Positions 22,500-35,700 of a DNA stretch of 64,000 nt are shown here, in pieces (position 1 is the first letter of the stretch; every line of letters begins with the position of its first letter). The notes under the pieces were generated by a model. That model ran no database searches. It saw only the letters and a list, made by a program, of their open reading frames with translations, and was not told where the DNA came from. Where the stretch lies: positions 30,780,519 to 30,844,518 of the forward strand of contig CM055101.1 of the NCBI GenBank assembly GCA_029204225.1. Direction: 5' to 3'. This DNA comes from Diphasiastrum complanatum (taxonomy: Eukaryota; Streptophyta; Lycopodiopsida; Lycopodiales; Lycopodiaceae). A program made the position numbers and the translations under genes.

Positions 22500-24150
22500 A
22501 ACTCAACTTTTTTATCCTTTCTAATAGATCCATTATGATCCTTTCTAATAGATCCATTTTGCTATATGTGGTCCGACTGATTACGTGGTGATTCTTCTTC
22601 AGAGGAGGTATCTTCATTTCTTTCATTACTTTGTGATGGTTCAATATCAACAACATTCTCTTGTCTCATACTATATTTGTCTTTGTCATCTTCAACAATC
22701 AAGGAAATACCAGCAAATTTGGCTATGTTGCACTGATGCCCCGATTTGTATCTCTACTTGCAAGTAGATCATAAGCCCTGTTGATGAAGTTGATTAATAA
22801 GCTTATAAGCTGCTACAGCAAAATAACTTGCAATCACCATTAAATTTCTCCGATAGTGATTTTTTCCTTGTATTCTCGAGCATCGTTTGAGTGTTCATAA
22901 AACCTTGTTTGTTGTGAAAGTCATGGTTCGAACACTTCCTTATCAAATTCATCCTTGACTTCCCTAATTTGATCATAACTCTCTTGATATTGATCCAAAT
23001 CACAAAAACTTAGTACCTCTAGAGAGATAAGAACAATCTCTATCAAGATATAGAATCAAATCAATGATTGATAGTGATTTGATAGGTCAAATTTATAACA
23101 GATCAGATCTAAATTATATTGATGGAAGATAACTAGAAAAAAACTAGAGCTAGAAATCAAGATTTGTCATAACTTCTTGAATACTAATCCAAATGACTTG
23201 CCATATGGATTAAATTGAAGCTAAGACAATGCTCTAAAATCTTATGTAAAGAAACTAGAATCAAAAACTCAAATCAAATCTGAAAGTTTCAAACAAAGTG
23301 AAAGCCAAATTGTAATCACCTAGTTTGACAACTTTGAAAAAGTTGCAATAACTTTTGCATCTTTCACCCAAATTGCTTGAAAATTGGTGCAAATGAAAGC
23401 TAAAACAAAGCTCTAGAAGGCTGTAGAATCAGATTAGAAGTTAAAACACAAAATCATATGACCAAAATTGGTTTGAGCATACCTAAAACTTTATAAGTTA
23501 GAAACTAGCAAAAAGAAAGCTACAAAAGCAATAAACTCTTCCAATGAAATGAAAATCATGTTGAACCAAATAATTTTTGGATCTTAAGCTTTGATATCAC
23601 AAATGTCATGTGCCATACCTCTCAATTCAAGCCAAGAAAGCTAGAAAAGGGAAGCAACCACCACACCGATATTGAAGAGAACTAAAGATGAGCAATAACC
23701 ACAAGGTACCACAAAGCTCATATGAAGCTCAAAAGGAGACGGATTCCATTATAGAAGATGGAGAGTATGTGGATACATGTGATGGAACACATGAGGTCTA
23801 GAAAATGGCAATCCGAAGGCAAACATTCACAAAGGAGAAAGAGGAGATGGAACTCCTAGTTCTCTCAATTGCAAATGAGCCAAAAGATTCTGAAAGTGTT
23901 GTCTCTTGTCTACTCATAGACAATCCCCTAACTTGACTAAACATAACTATCTTAGAGGATATTTAGCCTTTGTTAAGGTTTATTAAGAGAATTTGGGCCT
24001 TTGTTGGCATATTATCCTTAATTAAGTACTTTGGAGGACCTAAAGAACAAACTGTCTTATTCTTGAGGCTAATAGCTTCTTTTGGGCCTAACAAAGCTCA
24101 CATTGGATATTATAATGCATTTATAAGTGTTGATGTATTAAAAGTACATG

Positions 24151-24219
<69 letters not shown>

Positions 24220-26460
24220 GACAAGGATGCTCGACTATGAACTTAAATCATCATTGGGGCTGGTTGAGTAGGTGTGGTTCATGTTCAGGTGCCATGTCAT
24301 TAGTAGATCTACCTACTCATCTCTAAGTTACCTAATCATTAGGTATGCCGACCAAAGATTGGTAGTTCACCATCCTAATTTTTTTGATTTTAGGAGTTAG
24401 GCCCTAGATTTTAGAGATCATGACCAAATGATACATCTAACACCTATGATTCACATCTAACAAACCTAGGCCTATCTTCCCACATGGGAACATCCTCCAC
24501 ACGTGTGGAATCCATGTACATACATATTTACAAGGTAAAACAAGATAGAATTTACCAATTTTAACATCATTTTCTCTCAATGGACCATTCAAGCTACAAA
24601 TATTCCAGGATATTAAATTTTTTGATGGGGCAAATATTTTGATACTTCGTAGTATACATCCAAGTCCTCATAATCGCAACCATTATCAATGTCATTTAGA
24701 TCCTCAATAATAGTTAAAGCACGAAAAATATGTTGCCTTAATGTTTTTTGCTTCACTCCCTTGACTTATTGAACCCCATGTTGGTAGGTGTCTACTAACT
24801 TTCGTCCAATAGTTATATGCACAAGTGAATCTTTTCTTTTTGTTGAACATGATTAATTGTATGTTGCGCATTTGCAATCAATGTCTCATTCCTTTATAAA
24901 TAACCTTCACTCACTTTATTTTTTGATGGTGTTCTTTGTATGATTATTTCATCCTCTATTGTTGCGATAGATCATCATAATTGAGTCTAGCATCTTAACT
25001 TGCTCACTATCTAATCTATTCTTGTTTTGAGCATTTGATCTACATGAGGACACACAATGGTCCATTTTCTATACCCGTAGCTTGAAATAGGCAATCATTT
25101 AATGTCAAGTTTTTGTACATAGATGTCACCATTCTTGCCTTTTCAAATGGATTGATTTTGGATATCTTTCTCCCACCTCCAAAAAATCAGGATGGGGAAG
25201 GTTGATAATAGCTAACCAACTGATACCATGTCAATTTTACTAAATATTCTCATAAAATCACTCATCAAAATGTCAACACCAACTATATTATCAATTGAGA
25301 ATTCCTCTATGTACTAAGGAAAGAACTAATTTCTTATTTTTTTAGTGTTGAACATTACAAGATAGAAATTGTTCTCAAGGTTCAATGTTCTTAGAAAAGA
25401 TATGCATGAAGCATCAATACATTTCACAAAAATATCTAATAATGGATCCATATGCAGCCCTTCAATGTAAAGCACTTCTAAAACATAGTTGAGATTATCT
25501 TGTTGACTTGTACTGCTACCTTTATTCTTCTTTGTTTTCACACAGCACTCAAGCCATCCTCTTTGCCAGAGTAGAAAAAATTGCCAATATTTCACTTCCA
25601 AACTGTTTAGCTATCAATTTTTCCACAAATAGTGATTCAAAGTTTCTTTGTTCCCAGGTTCAAGCCCTCCTTGGAAACAAAGATGCACAAATAATGATTC
25701 AAACCTCAAATTGGTTCAATTTGAATCAACTTCTTAGTGCCTACATAAAACAAAATCTTTTTCCTCACTTTCTTGGGAGGGTATGCGAGAAACTTTTAGG
25801 GAGTCTGAGAAAGAGGTCACAGCAGGGGACGGAAATATCATAGGATGGCAGAGAGGTTACAGATATGAGAGCCCACCGAGAAGTCATGGACCAGGTGTAT
25901 CTGCTGCTGCTTGCACTTGTACTAAGTTCTAAGTTCTACCAATCTGTATTTGCTACATACTCTTTAAATAACTTAAATTTTCAATCTTTATATGGCTGAT
26001 TGTCATTTTTGGAGTGGGAACGAGAACTAGGAATGGGTGTATTATCATATGATATGGCTAGAGCTATGCAGGGAAATACCACGTTTTAAGTATATTGGTA
26101 CCTTTTTGCATGGGCATGATGTTTCTAAAAGCCATCTAGAACAACCATCATGTTCTTGTACGTGGGATGTTGGTATAAAGTATAAACTCTCAAAGCTTCT
26201 CCTTCCTTTTGACTAAATTAAACATTTGCTAGTAGATTTCTCTCAAAGGTTCCATAAATTGGTCATTTTGCTAACATTCAAGAACTTTTCTAATCATTTA
26301 CATCCAAAGGCGATGATGTTTGTAGAAGAAACATAAATACAGTGCATTTCCACTCTAACATCATGTCTCGAGGAAAAACAAGGTCACCTTGTAATTATGT
26401 TAACAACTTTATCTCGACCTTTATGATGTAATACTCATTCAAAATCACCGTTAAGGCACT
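22500..26460. other. Largely featureless DNA downstream of the ABCA gene
   Basis: About 4 kb with no recognisable complete gene. Short coding-like patches on the minus strand near 24630-24730 (ALTIIEDLNDIDNGCDYED) and 25326-25601 may be remnants of a transposase or host gene, but no family can be assigned. A degenerate Met-tRNA priming word (TGGTATCAGTTGG, minus) is at about 25216-25229. Confidence 0.35.
24154..24216 (+). repeat. (AG)n microsatellite, ~63 bp
   Basis: An uninterrupted GA/AG dinucleotide run of about 31 units. An ORF reading through it encodes only an Arg-Glu run and is not a gene. Confidence 0.97.
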
Positions 26461-26469
26461 GTAAAAACT

Positions 26470-26475
26470 TTTATT
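26470..26475 (-). terminator. Candidate polyadenylation signal of the ABCA gene
   Basis: AATAAA on the minus strand lies about 230 bases beyond the ABCA stop codon. The motif and position fit a plant 3' end, but short AT-rich words like this are common here. Confidence 0.35.
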
Positions 26476-26703
26476 TGGAGATACACTCACCGGTTTATGT
26501 GCTATAATAAATCAAGAATAGAAGACTCAATAATAGCAAAAGGGTAGGTTGACATCAAGAATTAAGAATACATTCTCACAATAAAATCTCACAAGTATGC
26601 TATGGTGCCAGCTGCAATTGTGGCAGTAGTCCACTATGAGCCAAAGGATGATCAACACTGTTGAGGTTGATAAAAGTAAATCCTCTTCACGATTATATCC
26701 TTC

Positions 26704-29700
26704 TTATTTTTCTGATACTGCATTTGCCTCTCGGGCAACTTTGATAAAAACATCCTCTAAAGTTGTGTTTGCAATCCCCCATGCCTGAAATTGGAGCTGA
26801 GCTTTGTTAGTGTCAATAACCTTAAAAATGTCAGCAATACTCACCTCTGACTTTGGGAGCTCAAATTTCTGAGTACCCGAAAGACCATAAATCTTCTTTG
26901 CTGTTGGAGACAACAATTCAACCAGCTCTATGATTTTGACTTCTTGATCTTGAGGGGTTGTTATAGTCAGAACAAATGACCCACCATATCTTGCTCGCAG
27001 CTGCAAAATGCATCAAATTAGTCAGATTTTGTGATTCTATCATGATAAGATTAACATAGAAGAGAACAATCAGGATAAAAGCTTGAATGCTGACCAACAG
27101 ACAGCAATGCAACATATAGGAACTGCTTAGTTCCTCAATCACAGCAAGAGATAGTAAATTTTGGTTCTTGCAGCACTCACCTCACTGGGATTACCAATAC
27201 ATTGTAACTGTCCATTAACAAAGATGCCAAGACGGTCACAAAGCACATTTGCCTCTTCCATTGAATGGGCTGTGAAACCATGAAATAAAAAACATAAAGA
27301 CCTTCATATCACAATCTGTCTCTAACAAACAACACAGACAACTTCAAGATTGACCTTTGCCATGCATAGCAACTGCTTACGGTTCTGAATTTTAATGGTC
27401 ACTATATAAAAGTTGTCTTGAGCTTTCAAGCCATGCTTGACAGGCAGTTAAAGTCAAAGTGGGTGACATGAATACAGGTTGTTTGGCATTGATCCACTAT
27501 AATGCTTATAAGTTTCCATTTACAGGTGTCACCTACTAATTTACCTGATTCGGTTAAATAGTGGACTATCATTCACAATTAGTGATTAATATAGGAATTA
27601 AGATTATTGAAGCTTCCGAAGCTGAAGAATAAGGGCTAGGTCTTTTTTAGTCCTAGTAGAAAACATCTTAGGAAAGGCAAAAGAATATTGAAATGCTATA
27701 CTTGTAAGGATTATGGCTCGGCCTTGCTTCGCCTGTTTTATGACGCTCCAAAGGTTGCTTCGTGAAGCTGGATCTAGTCCTGTACTTGGCTCATCCATGT
27801 ATACAACCTGCCATCACCCTCAAAGGATCAAAGAATCACTCAATCTTCATCTATGCTTCATCTTTCTATTTTTACTTCCTACAAGGGGTTGGTTGCATCT
27901 ATTATTAACCATTTTGATCTTATTAGCTTCTTCAGAAAGAATGTGGTAACATGGAAGCTGAATGACTAGAAGGCCGTCACAAAAAATGCACAGAATCTAG
28001 AATGACCTTTGGGTCTCCTATCAGAGAAATAGCAACACTGAGCCTTCGCTTCATGCCTCCACTGTACTTTCCTACTTGTTTGTTTCCTTGCCCTCCATTG
28101 AAAAGATTCACACTTTTCAAGGAAGCTTCTACTGCCTGCAAAATGTTAAACTAGAAGATCATCAAAGTTGCCATTCTGAACAGTGTCTACATAGAGGTTA
28201 GTACTGCGCATACGCTACATAACTGAGAAGTTACACAGATTTGAACAAGTCTGTACTTATCAAAGTTCCCCACGGCACAGGTGCCGTGGGGTCTAAGTGC
28301 CGTGGTACGGCACCTGTATTTTTTATTATTTATTTTTTTCGTTATTTCACTAAAAAAACAGGTGCCGTGGGCGGTACCTGTACGGCACCCACGCCGTACC
28401 ACGGCACCTGGAACTTTGGCACTTATCAAGGATGTCACAATCCTGCAATTTGCAACAAATTGGTATTGGAGGCCATCAAGGAAGTTAGTCGTAAGAGAGT
28501 CTGTGCAGCTATTTATACATTACACACCATTGACTGGATTATAAGGGAGCAGAAGATTTTGGCCGCAGAGGTAAGTATATTGAAGGAAACTTTGCTTTTA
28601 TCAGACATACAGGTGTAACCACTTCAGGGCACAATAGATCCTCCTCTAACCCTTAAAAACATACTTATAGAGCTTCCCTATAGGCAAGTAAAATACCAAC
28701 AATCTTTGCAGGGCTGCAAACTGTAAAGGAGAACCTTTAAAGTTTGTTTTTGCACTTTTGGTACAACAGTGAATACTGTATCCCGAAAAATCATGACTTA
28801 CACTTTCAAGTGCAGCTCCTTCCAAATTTTTCAATCTGCCATAAAATAGTAAATGCTCCCGTCCAGTTAGAGTCTCCCAGATCAAGCTGGTATGCCAACA
28901 CAAAGAAAACGATTCGATTAAAGTGATCACTCAATCGAGCTGATTATCAACGAGGCAGAATATAAGTAGCTTTATCAGCTCAGATGACTTACTCATGTTG
29001 AGGACACACACCCATGCACGTATAGATTTTTTCTATTTCCTTCATAATGTCAAGCCCTTGGATCAATGCCGTTCCTGAGGTGGGAGCCAGAAAACCAGTC
29101 ATCTGAAATGCACGCAAAAGGATGTTAGAAGTAAATGATCCTGGTTTGCATTTGCAACATCTACAAGGTGAAAACACGAAGACTTAAGGTATATTAAGTC
29201 CAGATTCGGAAGTCATCAGAGCATCGAACAAACACAGGTGAATCTGCTAAGCCTACCATGTTGATGCTTGTGGTCTTTCCAGCACCATTGGGACCAAGCA
29301 TACCAAAACATTCTCCCCGTTGTATAGCAAGTGACAAACCACGAACAGCAAACTTATCTGCATTACCATCTTCTCCAGGATAGACCTTCTTCAGGTTATC
29401 ACATATAATGGCATAAGCTCCATTTTGTACATTTCTTAAGCCTTCAACAACGTTCCTCTACAAAGATCAAACAAATAATATCAAGTCAGATGGTTCCTCT
29501 GGCAGCTTTGGGCAACGCAAAACTGTGACAAATGGATATTCGTTGAACAAGGACCTGCGGAATAGCGAAGTTATGAACTACTGTGCTTTAAGTTGTTACG
29601 GACAGCTATTTGGACGTTAATTCATCATTTTCCCAGACCCTTTACAGTGCAAAATAATGGAAATTGGTGTACTACACTATATACATTGTAGAAAAGTTCT

Positions 29701-32700
29701 TCACTGACCACGCAAACTATTCACATAGCACTCACATGATTTTTACCAACTACAAGAACCCTGAATCTCAGTTAGGGTGGAGCTCATGCACTAATTTCAC
29801 ATGGAAATTCGATACAAGAAAGGTGCCGAAAATCGTGTGGCTGATGCATTATCTCGTATATTGTATCAGATGTCTTTTGCGGTCATTGAAAATGACCGGA
29901 TTGCTGAGATTAGACAGGCTCAACAAGAGGATCCTCATTTTCAAGGAATTGCGAGAGAGGCAAATCTTGCGCAAGTAAAATCTCAGGATGAGTGTTCTGG
30001 TCTCTTTGCTCACACTTACCTTAAATATACCATAGAAGATGGTATGATTAAGAGAAATGGCAAACTTCTCGTTCCAGCTTGTGAGGAGCTGCGTAGGAAG
30101 ATTGTCCATTTATGTCATGATAGCCCTAGTGCAGGTCATCCTGGCGTGGATAGGACCTATGAGTTGATCTTACGTAACTTTTGGTGGCCTAAATTGAAAA
30201 AAGATGTTTACCATTATGTGACGCATTGTTTGAAGTGCCATGTGAATAAGGCTGAAAGGATTAAAACTCCTGGAGTTTTACAGCCACTACCTGTGCCAGG
30301 TGGAAGATGGGAGAGTATCTCCATGGATTTTATCACTAACTTGCCTCGTACACAGTCACAGCATGATTCTATCTTGGTCATAGTTGACAAACTCACTAAG
30401 ATGGCTCATTTTATTCCAATGCGGAAAAGGATTGATGCAGCTGGAGTAACTAATCCTTCCGAATCACCGACACATTCATCAACCGTGGAGCACCTTGAGG
30501 TTCTTCCTGCTCCAGCTCCTCGATCTTCATAGGATCTGCCTCCTCAACTTGCAAACTGTAGGTGGTCCGTGAGGGATTGCGAGGACACCCCTTCCACCTA
30601 TGCCGCCCTAGACAGCCAAAGCAAATGTTCTCTTTCTTTGCCCGCTCCAAGTCCTGTGGTGATAGTGTAGAAAAGGCTGGCCCCCTTGGGCATTGGACGT
30701 CCCATACCACCCTTTGCCTTTTAAGGTGCCCGCAACTTTACTCTGTTTAGCACTCTGAATTTGCTCTTGCGAGAATTGACCTTTCCATTTTTTTAAACTT
30801 TCTTTTCCCCCAAGGCTGAAACCTTCCTGTAGTAGGGTCTCAGACTCTGCTTGAACTCTTCCGAGTTGTAGGCACTAGATTGTCCTTCTCGATTTTGCGC
30901 CACCAGCGTTGTGCAGTCTCTTGTAGTCGATATGTGGCCTCGACAATCTTTTGATCATCATCCTCAATGCGACACATTTGAAAAGCCTTTTCCCACTTTT
31001 GTATCCAGTTTTCCACCGCATCAATATTCCGCATAGCAACTGCTCCCGTATATTTCGGCGGTTTCAAATCCTTGATTGTGGGTAATTTCCGCGTCTTTGA
31101 TGAATGTTCGACTTCTTTTTCAATTGTCACAAGTTCAACAGCTACTATAGTCGTTCCACTGACTCTCTCTGGTTCTTGTGGGGATTTGGTCGACTTCAAT
31201 TGTTCAAGAATTTGCTGTAGTACTATCTCCATGGCGTCAACCTTGGCTGCCACCTCCTCAATTCTCAGTATCTCGGTGCTAGAACCCTCCAAAAAAATCA
31301 TGCTTCAAAAAATAAAAATCCTACCCACGTTTTGAAACACAACACTTTTTTATTGAGCATGACAACCTATTAATGCATTATAGATTACAATTTACAACGA
31401 TCATTGATAATACAATCATGATTCACTGATACAGCCTCATACCAATCAACTTCACCACTTATGCCATTGAATAATTTCAACTATCTAATATAAAACATCA
31501 ATCATAATTCAAACACGGACAATATCAATGTATCTCAATCACAAACAAAAGACTTAAAAGTTACCGGAATTCTATGAGCATTCATCATGCATGGTGTTAG
31601 TCATAACTACTCAGCTAATGACTCATGTCAAATCGAATCAATATTTCGAAACTAGTATGGCCATAAATCAAATCTACCAATCACAAATTGGATTGGAAAT
31701 GCAGTTGATGAAAGATCATTGTTTGAACCTTTATGGTCTTGATTTTTATGACCCATAAAAACATTGATATTTTCTTCAGCTATTTAGTGTTAATTGGGCC
31801 TCAAAACAGGCATGGACCCTCCACCCAACTTAGGTCAGATTGTGGACCGCAAATACTATAACTTATAAGTAGGTCATACAGCCTCATTCTCTTCAGAGAT
31901 TAGCAGTTCAGTTACTATATCTTTAGATTCAATGGACTCCATTATTGCTTGGTTCAAAATTCAGAGGGTTCTGGAAGGAACTCATTTTACCTCCAATTCA
32001 CAATAGTGATCAATTTTTTTTGCTTAACAGCATTTCTGTGCTCCTAGAAGCAAATGGCTTAAGGCAAATTAATGAAGTGTTGGATTCTGCAGAGCAGAGA
32101 TAGTAGGGAGCCATTTCAACAGTTCATCTTTATTAAATAACAAAGAACTTTTTCAAGATAGAACAACTTCATAAGCCATTTTACAACTGATTTTGAAAGT
32201 TTCTTGTACAGCTTATCGATTGAACATCCAGAACTTTTCTCATGTATGGACTTTTTGTGTGACTGAGTGGTGTTGAACACCAGACCTTCAAGAAGACTTT
32301 CAAAAGTTGAGATACTGAGATTCTTTTTTAGCCAATCATCTTCTTCAATTGCACACATTTTGCATGTTCTGCTTTCAATTCGGGCTCTCCTACAATACAT
32401 CTTGGGAGGATCCTACTCCAGATTGCATTTGAATACCAAAGTTTCAATCTTGAAGGTTCATTTTTCAGCCCATCATCTTCTTCCTCTGATCTGTAATATT
32501 TTTTAGACTCTGGCTTATATCTATGAGTTACTTAGCTAGTGACTACATAATAATATAGTGAACCCAATGTAATCAAATAGTACTAAGAGAACTCAATGAG
32601 GCCATAAGTACTAGAATATCAATGAAAACCCTAGGTTATATGTCTATGACTTGCAGTCATTTGCATACTTCAGCACCTTCCAATTTCATCTTTATAAAGC

Positions 32701-35700
32701 CCATCACCAGCCTTAAGAAATTAGCATGACTTATATGCTTTCAAGTTTTTATTCCTTTCATCAGTTGCAAAACTAGGTGAGCCCACATTCATTTTCTGGC
32801 CTTGACACAGCTTTATAACTGGGCGTTGTTCATCCTACATTGCATGTGTTTTAGCTGGCTATTCCTAAAAGTGTTGTCGCCATTCCAATTTCTCTTTGTA
32901 CAACAGAAAATTGGGCTCTCAATAAAAACAACGAACACAACATATGAAGTAGATGTCACACCTCCTCAATAACGTCAGGTCTGTCCATCTCCACATTGAC
33001 TTCAGGAACTTGCCTCCTTATGCTCGGAAATCTTCGCAAGGAATTTTTTCTCCCCAAGAAGAAAAGTGGATGTTTTTTCAGACCACTTCCAGATGCAATA
33101 ACTTGATCGCAATAGTATGCCAACAAAAGAAAAAGAGGCCATTCAACTAGCATGATGCCAAACACTGCTTTTAGACCATTTTCATGATCTTGCAGATTTT
33201 TCCAGCGCATACCAGAAGATCCCATGTAGTCACCTGTAAATGCATAAGTGGAAAACTCATAGAGGCCTCTAAACAGGGAAAATCCAGGAAGTAGCTCCAT
33301 TGCAAATATAAAACTTCCTGCACCCAGAGATTATACCTTTATTAGCATCCGACAAAACAAAACAGATTTGTTAGTGCCCTAATCTTTAAAAGGAAACGAT
33401 TGATAGCAAGTAAAACTTTGGACTTTAATGATTGGCCAGAAGAGCTTACTTCTAGTTCCATGATCCTCCAGAAAGAACTGAAAAAGGAAATAGCCCAGTA
33501 GCCCGAAACCAAACACGTACAGGTATCCACACACTGCAAATCAATACGGGACGCAGCATCACATAAACAGAGTTGCAATCAGACGCTTCCTCTAGATTTT
33601 ATCCCCGAGCAAACAAATTGAAGCTGTATATCAGCCCGAAACAAACTCTGATGCCATTCTGCATGCAGATTGAGTTTGAGGGAACGTTGAGGGCCGAGGG
33701 AGGGAAGAGACAATTTCAAAAGAAAGCAAGAGGACTTGGATCTTCAATAAAAAAATGCTAAATCTGTTAAAGTGAAAGACTATGGAATTTCAATAGAATG
33801 AGGTGCAAACTACATCCTCATACTTTGCACTGTGCAGGCCAGTCTTGAGACATTCGCTTATTGGACTTACGTATAGAAATTATGTTTGCAGCACTTCGTT
33901 CTTTGCATATAGATTCCTCTAACCAATTAAGCTTCCGAAAATACACCGACTGTTAGAAATTGTTTTTACAGTGATAATCTCCTGGAACCATTCCCAGCAC
34001 ACGATGTTCTTTTTGCAAATGAATATTGGTCGACTAAAAAACACCAGTACCATGATTAAAAAAGATCTTGTAACTCAGAGACAAATAAAAAATATTAGGG
34101 AATCAGACCTGTTGCTGTCCTGACGTTAGAAAAGAATGTGGCCACAAAGAATGCCAATGCTATTTGCAAATTGAGGTAGATGACATAGAAAACAAGTTGT
34201 ATGCTGTAATCATTGAGTCTGAAAATCTTCAACCCTGTAGTCCAGAAGTTGGTCAATCTGTTCAAAAAATATAGCAGATAAAGCAAAACTTGATCAAGTT
34301 GGGCATATTAGTTGCAAATATAATATCAAGTTAAATATTGCAAGAAATTGCATACACTTTGTAAAGATGAAGTACATTTTCAATTTGCATCATTACAGAT
34401 GATAATCACAATTGTTATTGCTGCAGCATCCACTATTTCATCTCTGCTTATGATTGGGCAAGATTAGCCAAGGGTTGTTACTCTCCAAAAGTTGTGAATG
34501 GAGTCACGTAATGAATATTTACTGGCTAGGAAGATATGCAGGTGAAAGTGCTATCGATGATCGACTAGTAATAATGGGCAAGAAGGTAACACCTCAGCAA
34601 AGCTGCAATGACTTATAAGCCCAACTGAAAAAATTCACAGAAATATTTGGTGATGATTGACACGATAGGTTGACTAGAGAGAGCTTTCCATTGAATTCAA
34701 GAGGAGATTTTAGGACTAACATCAGTAGGATTTCGAAGCAGAAAAGTAATTTTTGGAAGTCCTGAGGAAGAACAAGTTAAACCTACATAAACTAGCCCAC
34801 CTTCAATAGGAAGATTCAAGAGCGGGACTAGCAGCTATAGATTTGAATGTCAAAACTGCTATGGGAGAGAGATATTGTCAAATTTATCATCCTACCAATT
34901 TGTACTTACTACTATGACTCTTCGTTGTATCATCTATTACCACAAGCATATTTGCTAGAACGCTTCTTTTTTTTTTTGGCAATATGGGTGTCAAAAAATA
35001 GGTCTTTTGATGGGGGATTTGATGGTAATTTGTGCAAATTTTTTTAGTACTAAAGGAGCCTACTTATCCCTGATAATACCTAGGTGTTGCTAATTCATTG
35101 ACTCATGATGCATTGATTCACTAATTCACTGATTAGTGCATCTGAAATGTTGTCAATTTAGCCACTAATGAAACCGGCACCCTAGACTTGTTGTTTGTGG
35201 AGCCTGATTATCTTCCTATTTCAGAGGTCTTGGTTCAGCCGTGTTGATGTCCAGTTCCCGGCGAAAAGGTGTGGAGGGGCTTGACCACCCCCTTGTGTCG
35301 CCAGGGGTTCGGGGGTTCGGAGGCAATGCTCCCGAAAATAATTTTTTTGAAAAACATATTCTGAAATGTTGTAATTTATAGTTGATCTGGACCGTTCGTA
35401 GATCTGACCATTCATTTTTCGTTTTTCTATTATTTTAATTGGTTCTTAAATGTGTTTGCAGATTTTTTTAAAACTTAAAAGAATTTCGGTTTAATGGCAT
35501 ACAGTCTCAAACAGGTGAAATTAAATTAATTAAGAATATATACATACATATATACATGAAGAAAACATTTATATATGCATTCGAGAAAGTGTTTTGGAAT
35601 GGGACCCCCCGGAATAGGTTCTGGTGCAAGGGTGTGTGATAAATTGCCTATATTGGCAAATCTAGCCATTTAGTCTAATGTAAATTTTGTACATAACTGG

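Larger units (their letters stand above)
29458..32961 (-). other. ABCA intron 11, enlarged by Gypsy fragments
   Basis: A 3.5-kb intron with donor GAGGAG|GTGTGA and acceptor TTTGTAG|AGGAAC. It contains a plus-strand Gypsy integrase piece (29.69-30.44 kb) and a minus-strand Gypsy gag piece (30.45-31.30 kb). The remaining 1.6 kb (31.3-32.96 kb) shows nothing I recognise. It separates the membrane half of the protein from the nucleotide-binding half. Confidence 0.85.

Noticed and set aside
24154-24326. ORF across the AG repeat (Arg-Glu run)
   Set aside because: It is the translation of a dinucleotide microsatellite with no flanking domain.
25216-25229. Second degenerate priming site near 25.2 kb
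   Set aside because: It matches only the first nine bases, and no LTR pair could be found.
28241-28618. Plus-strand 125-codon ORF in ABCA intron 14
   Set aside because: It reads through the hairpin element and has no motif. The coding exons are on the other strand.
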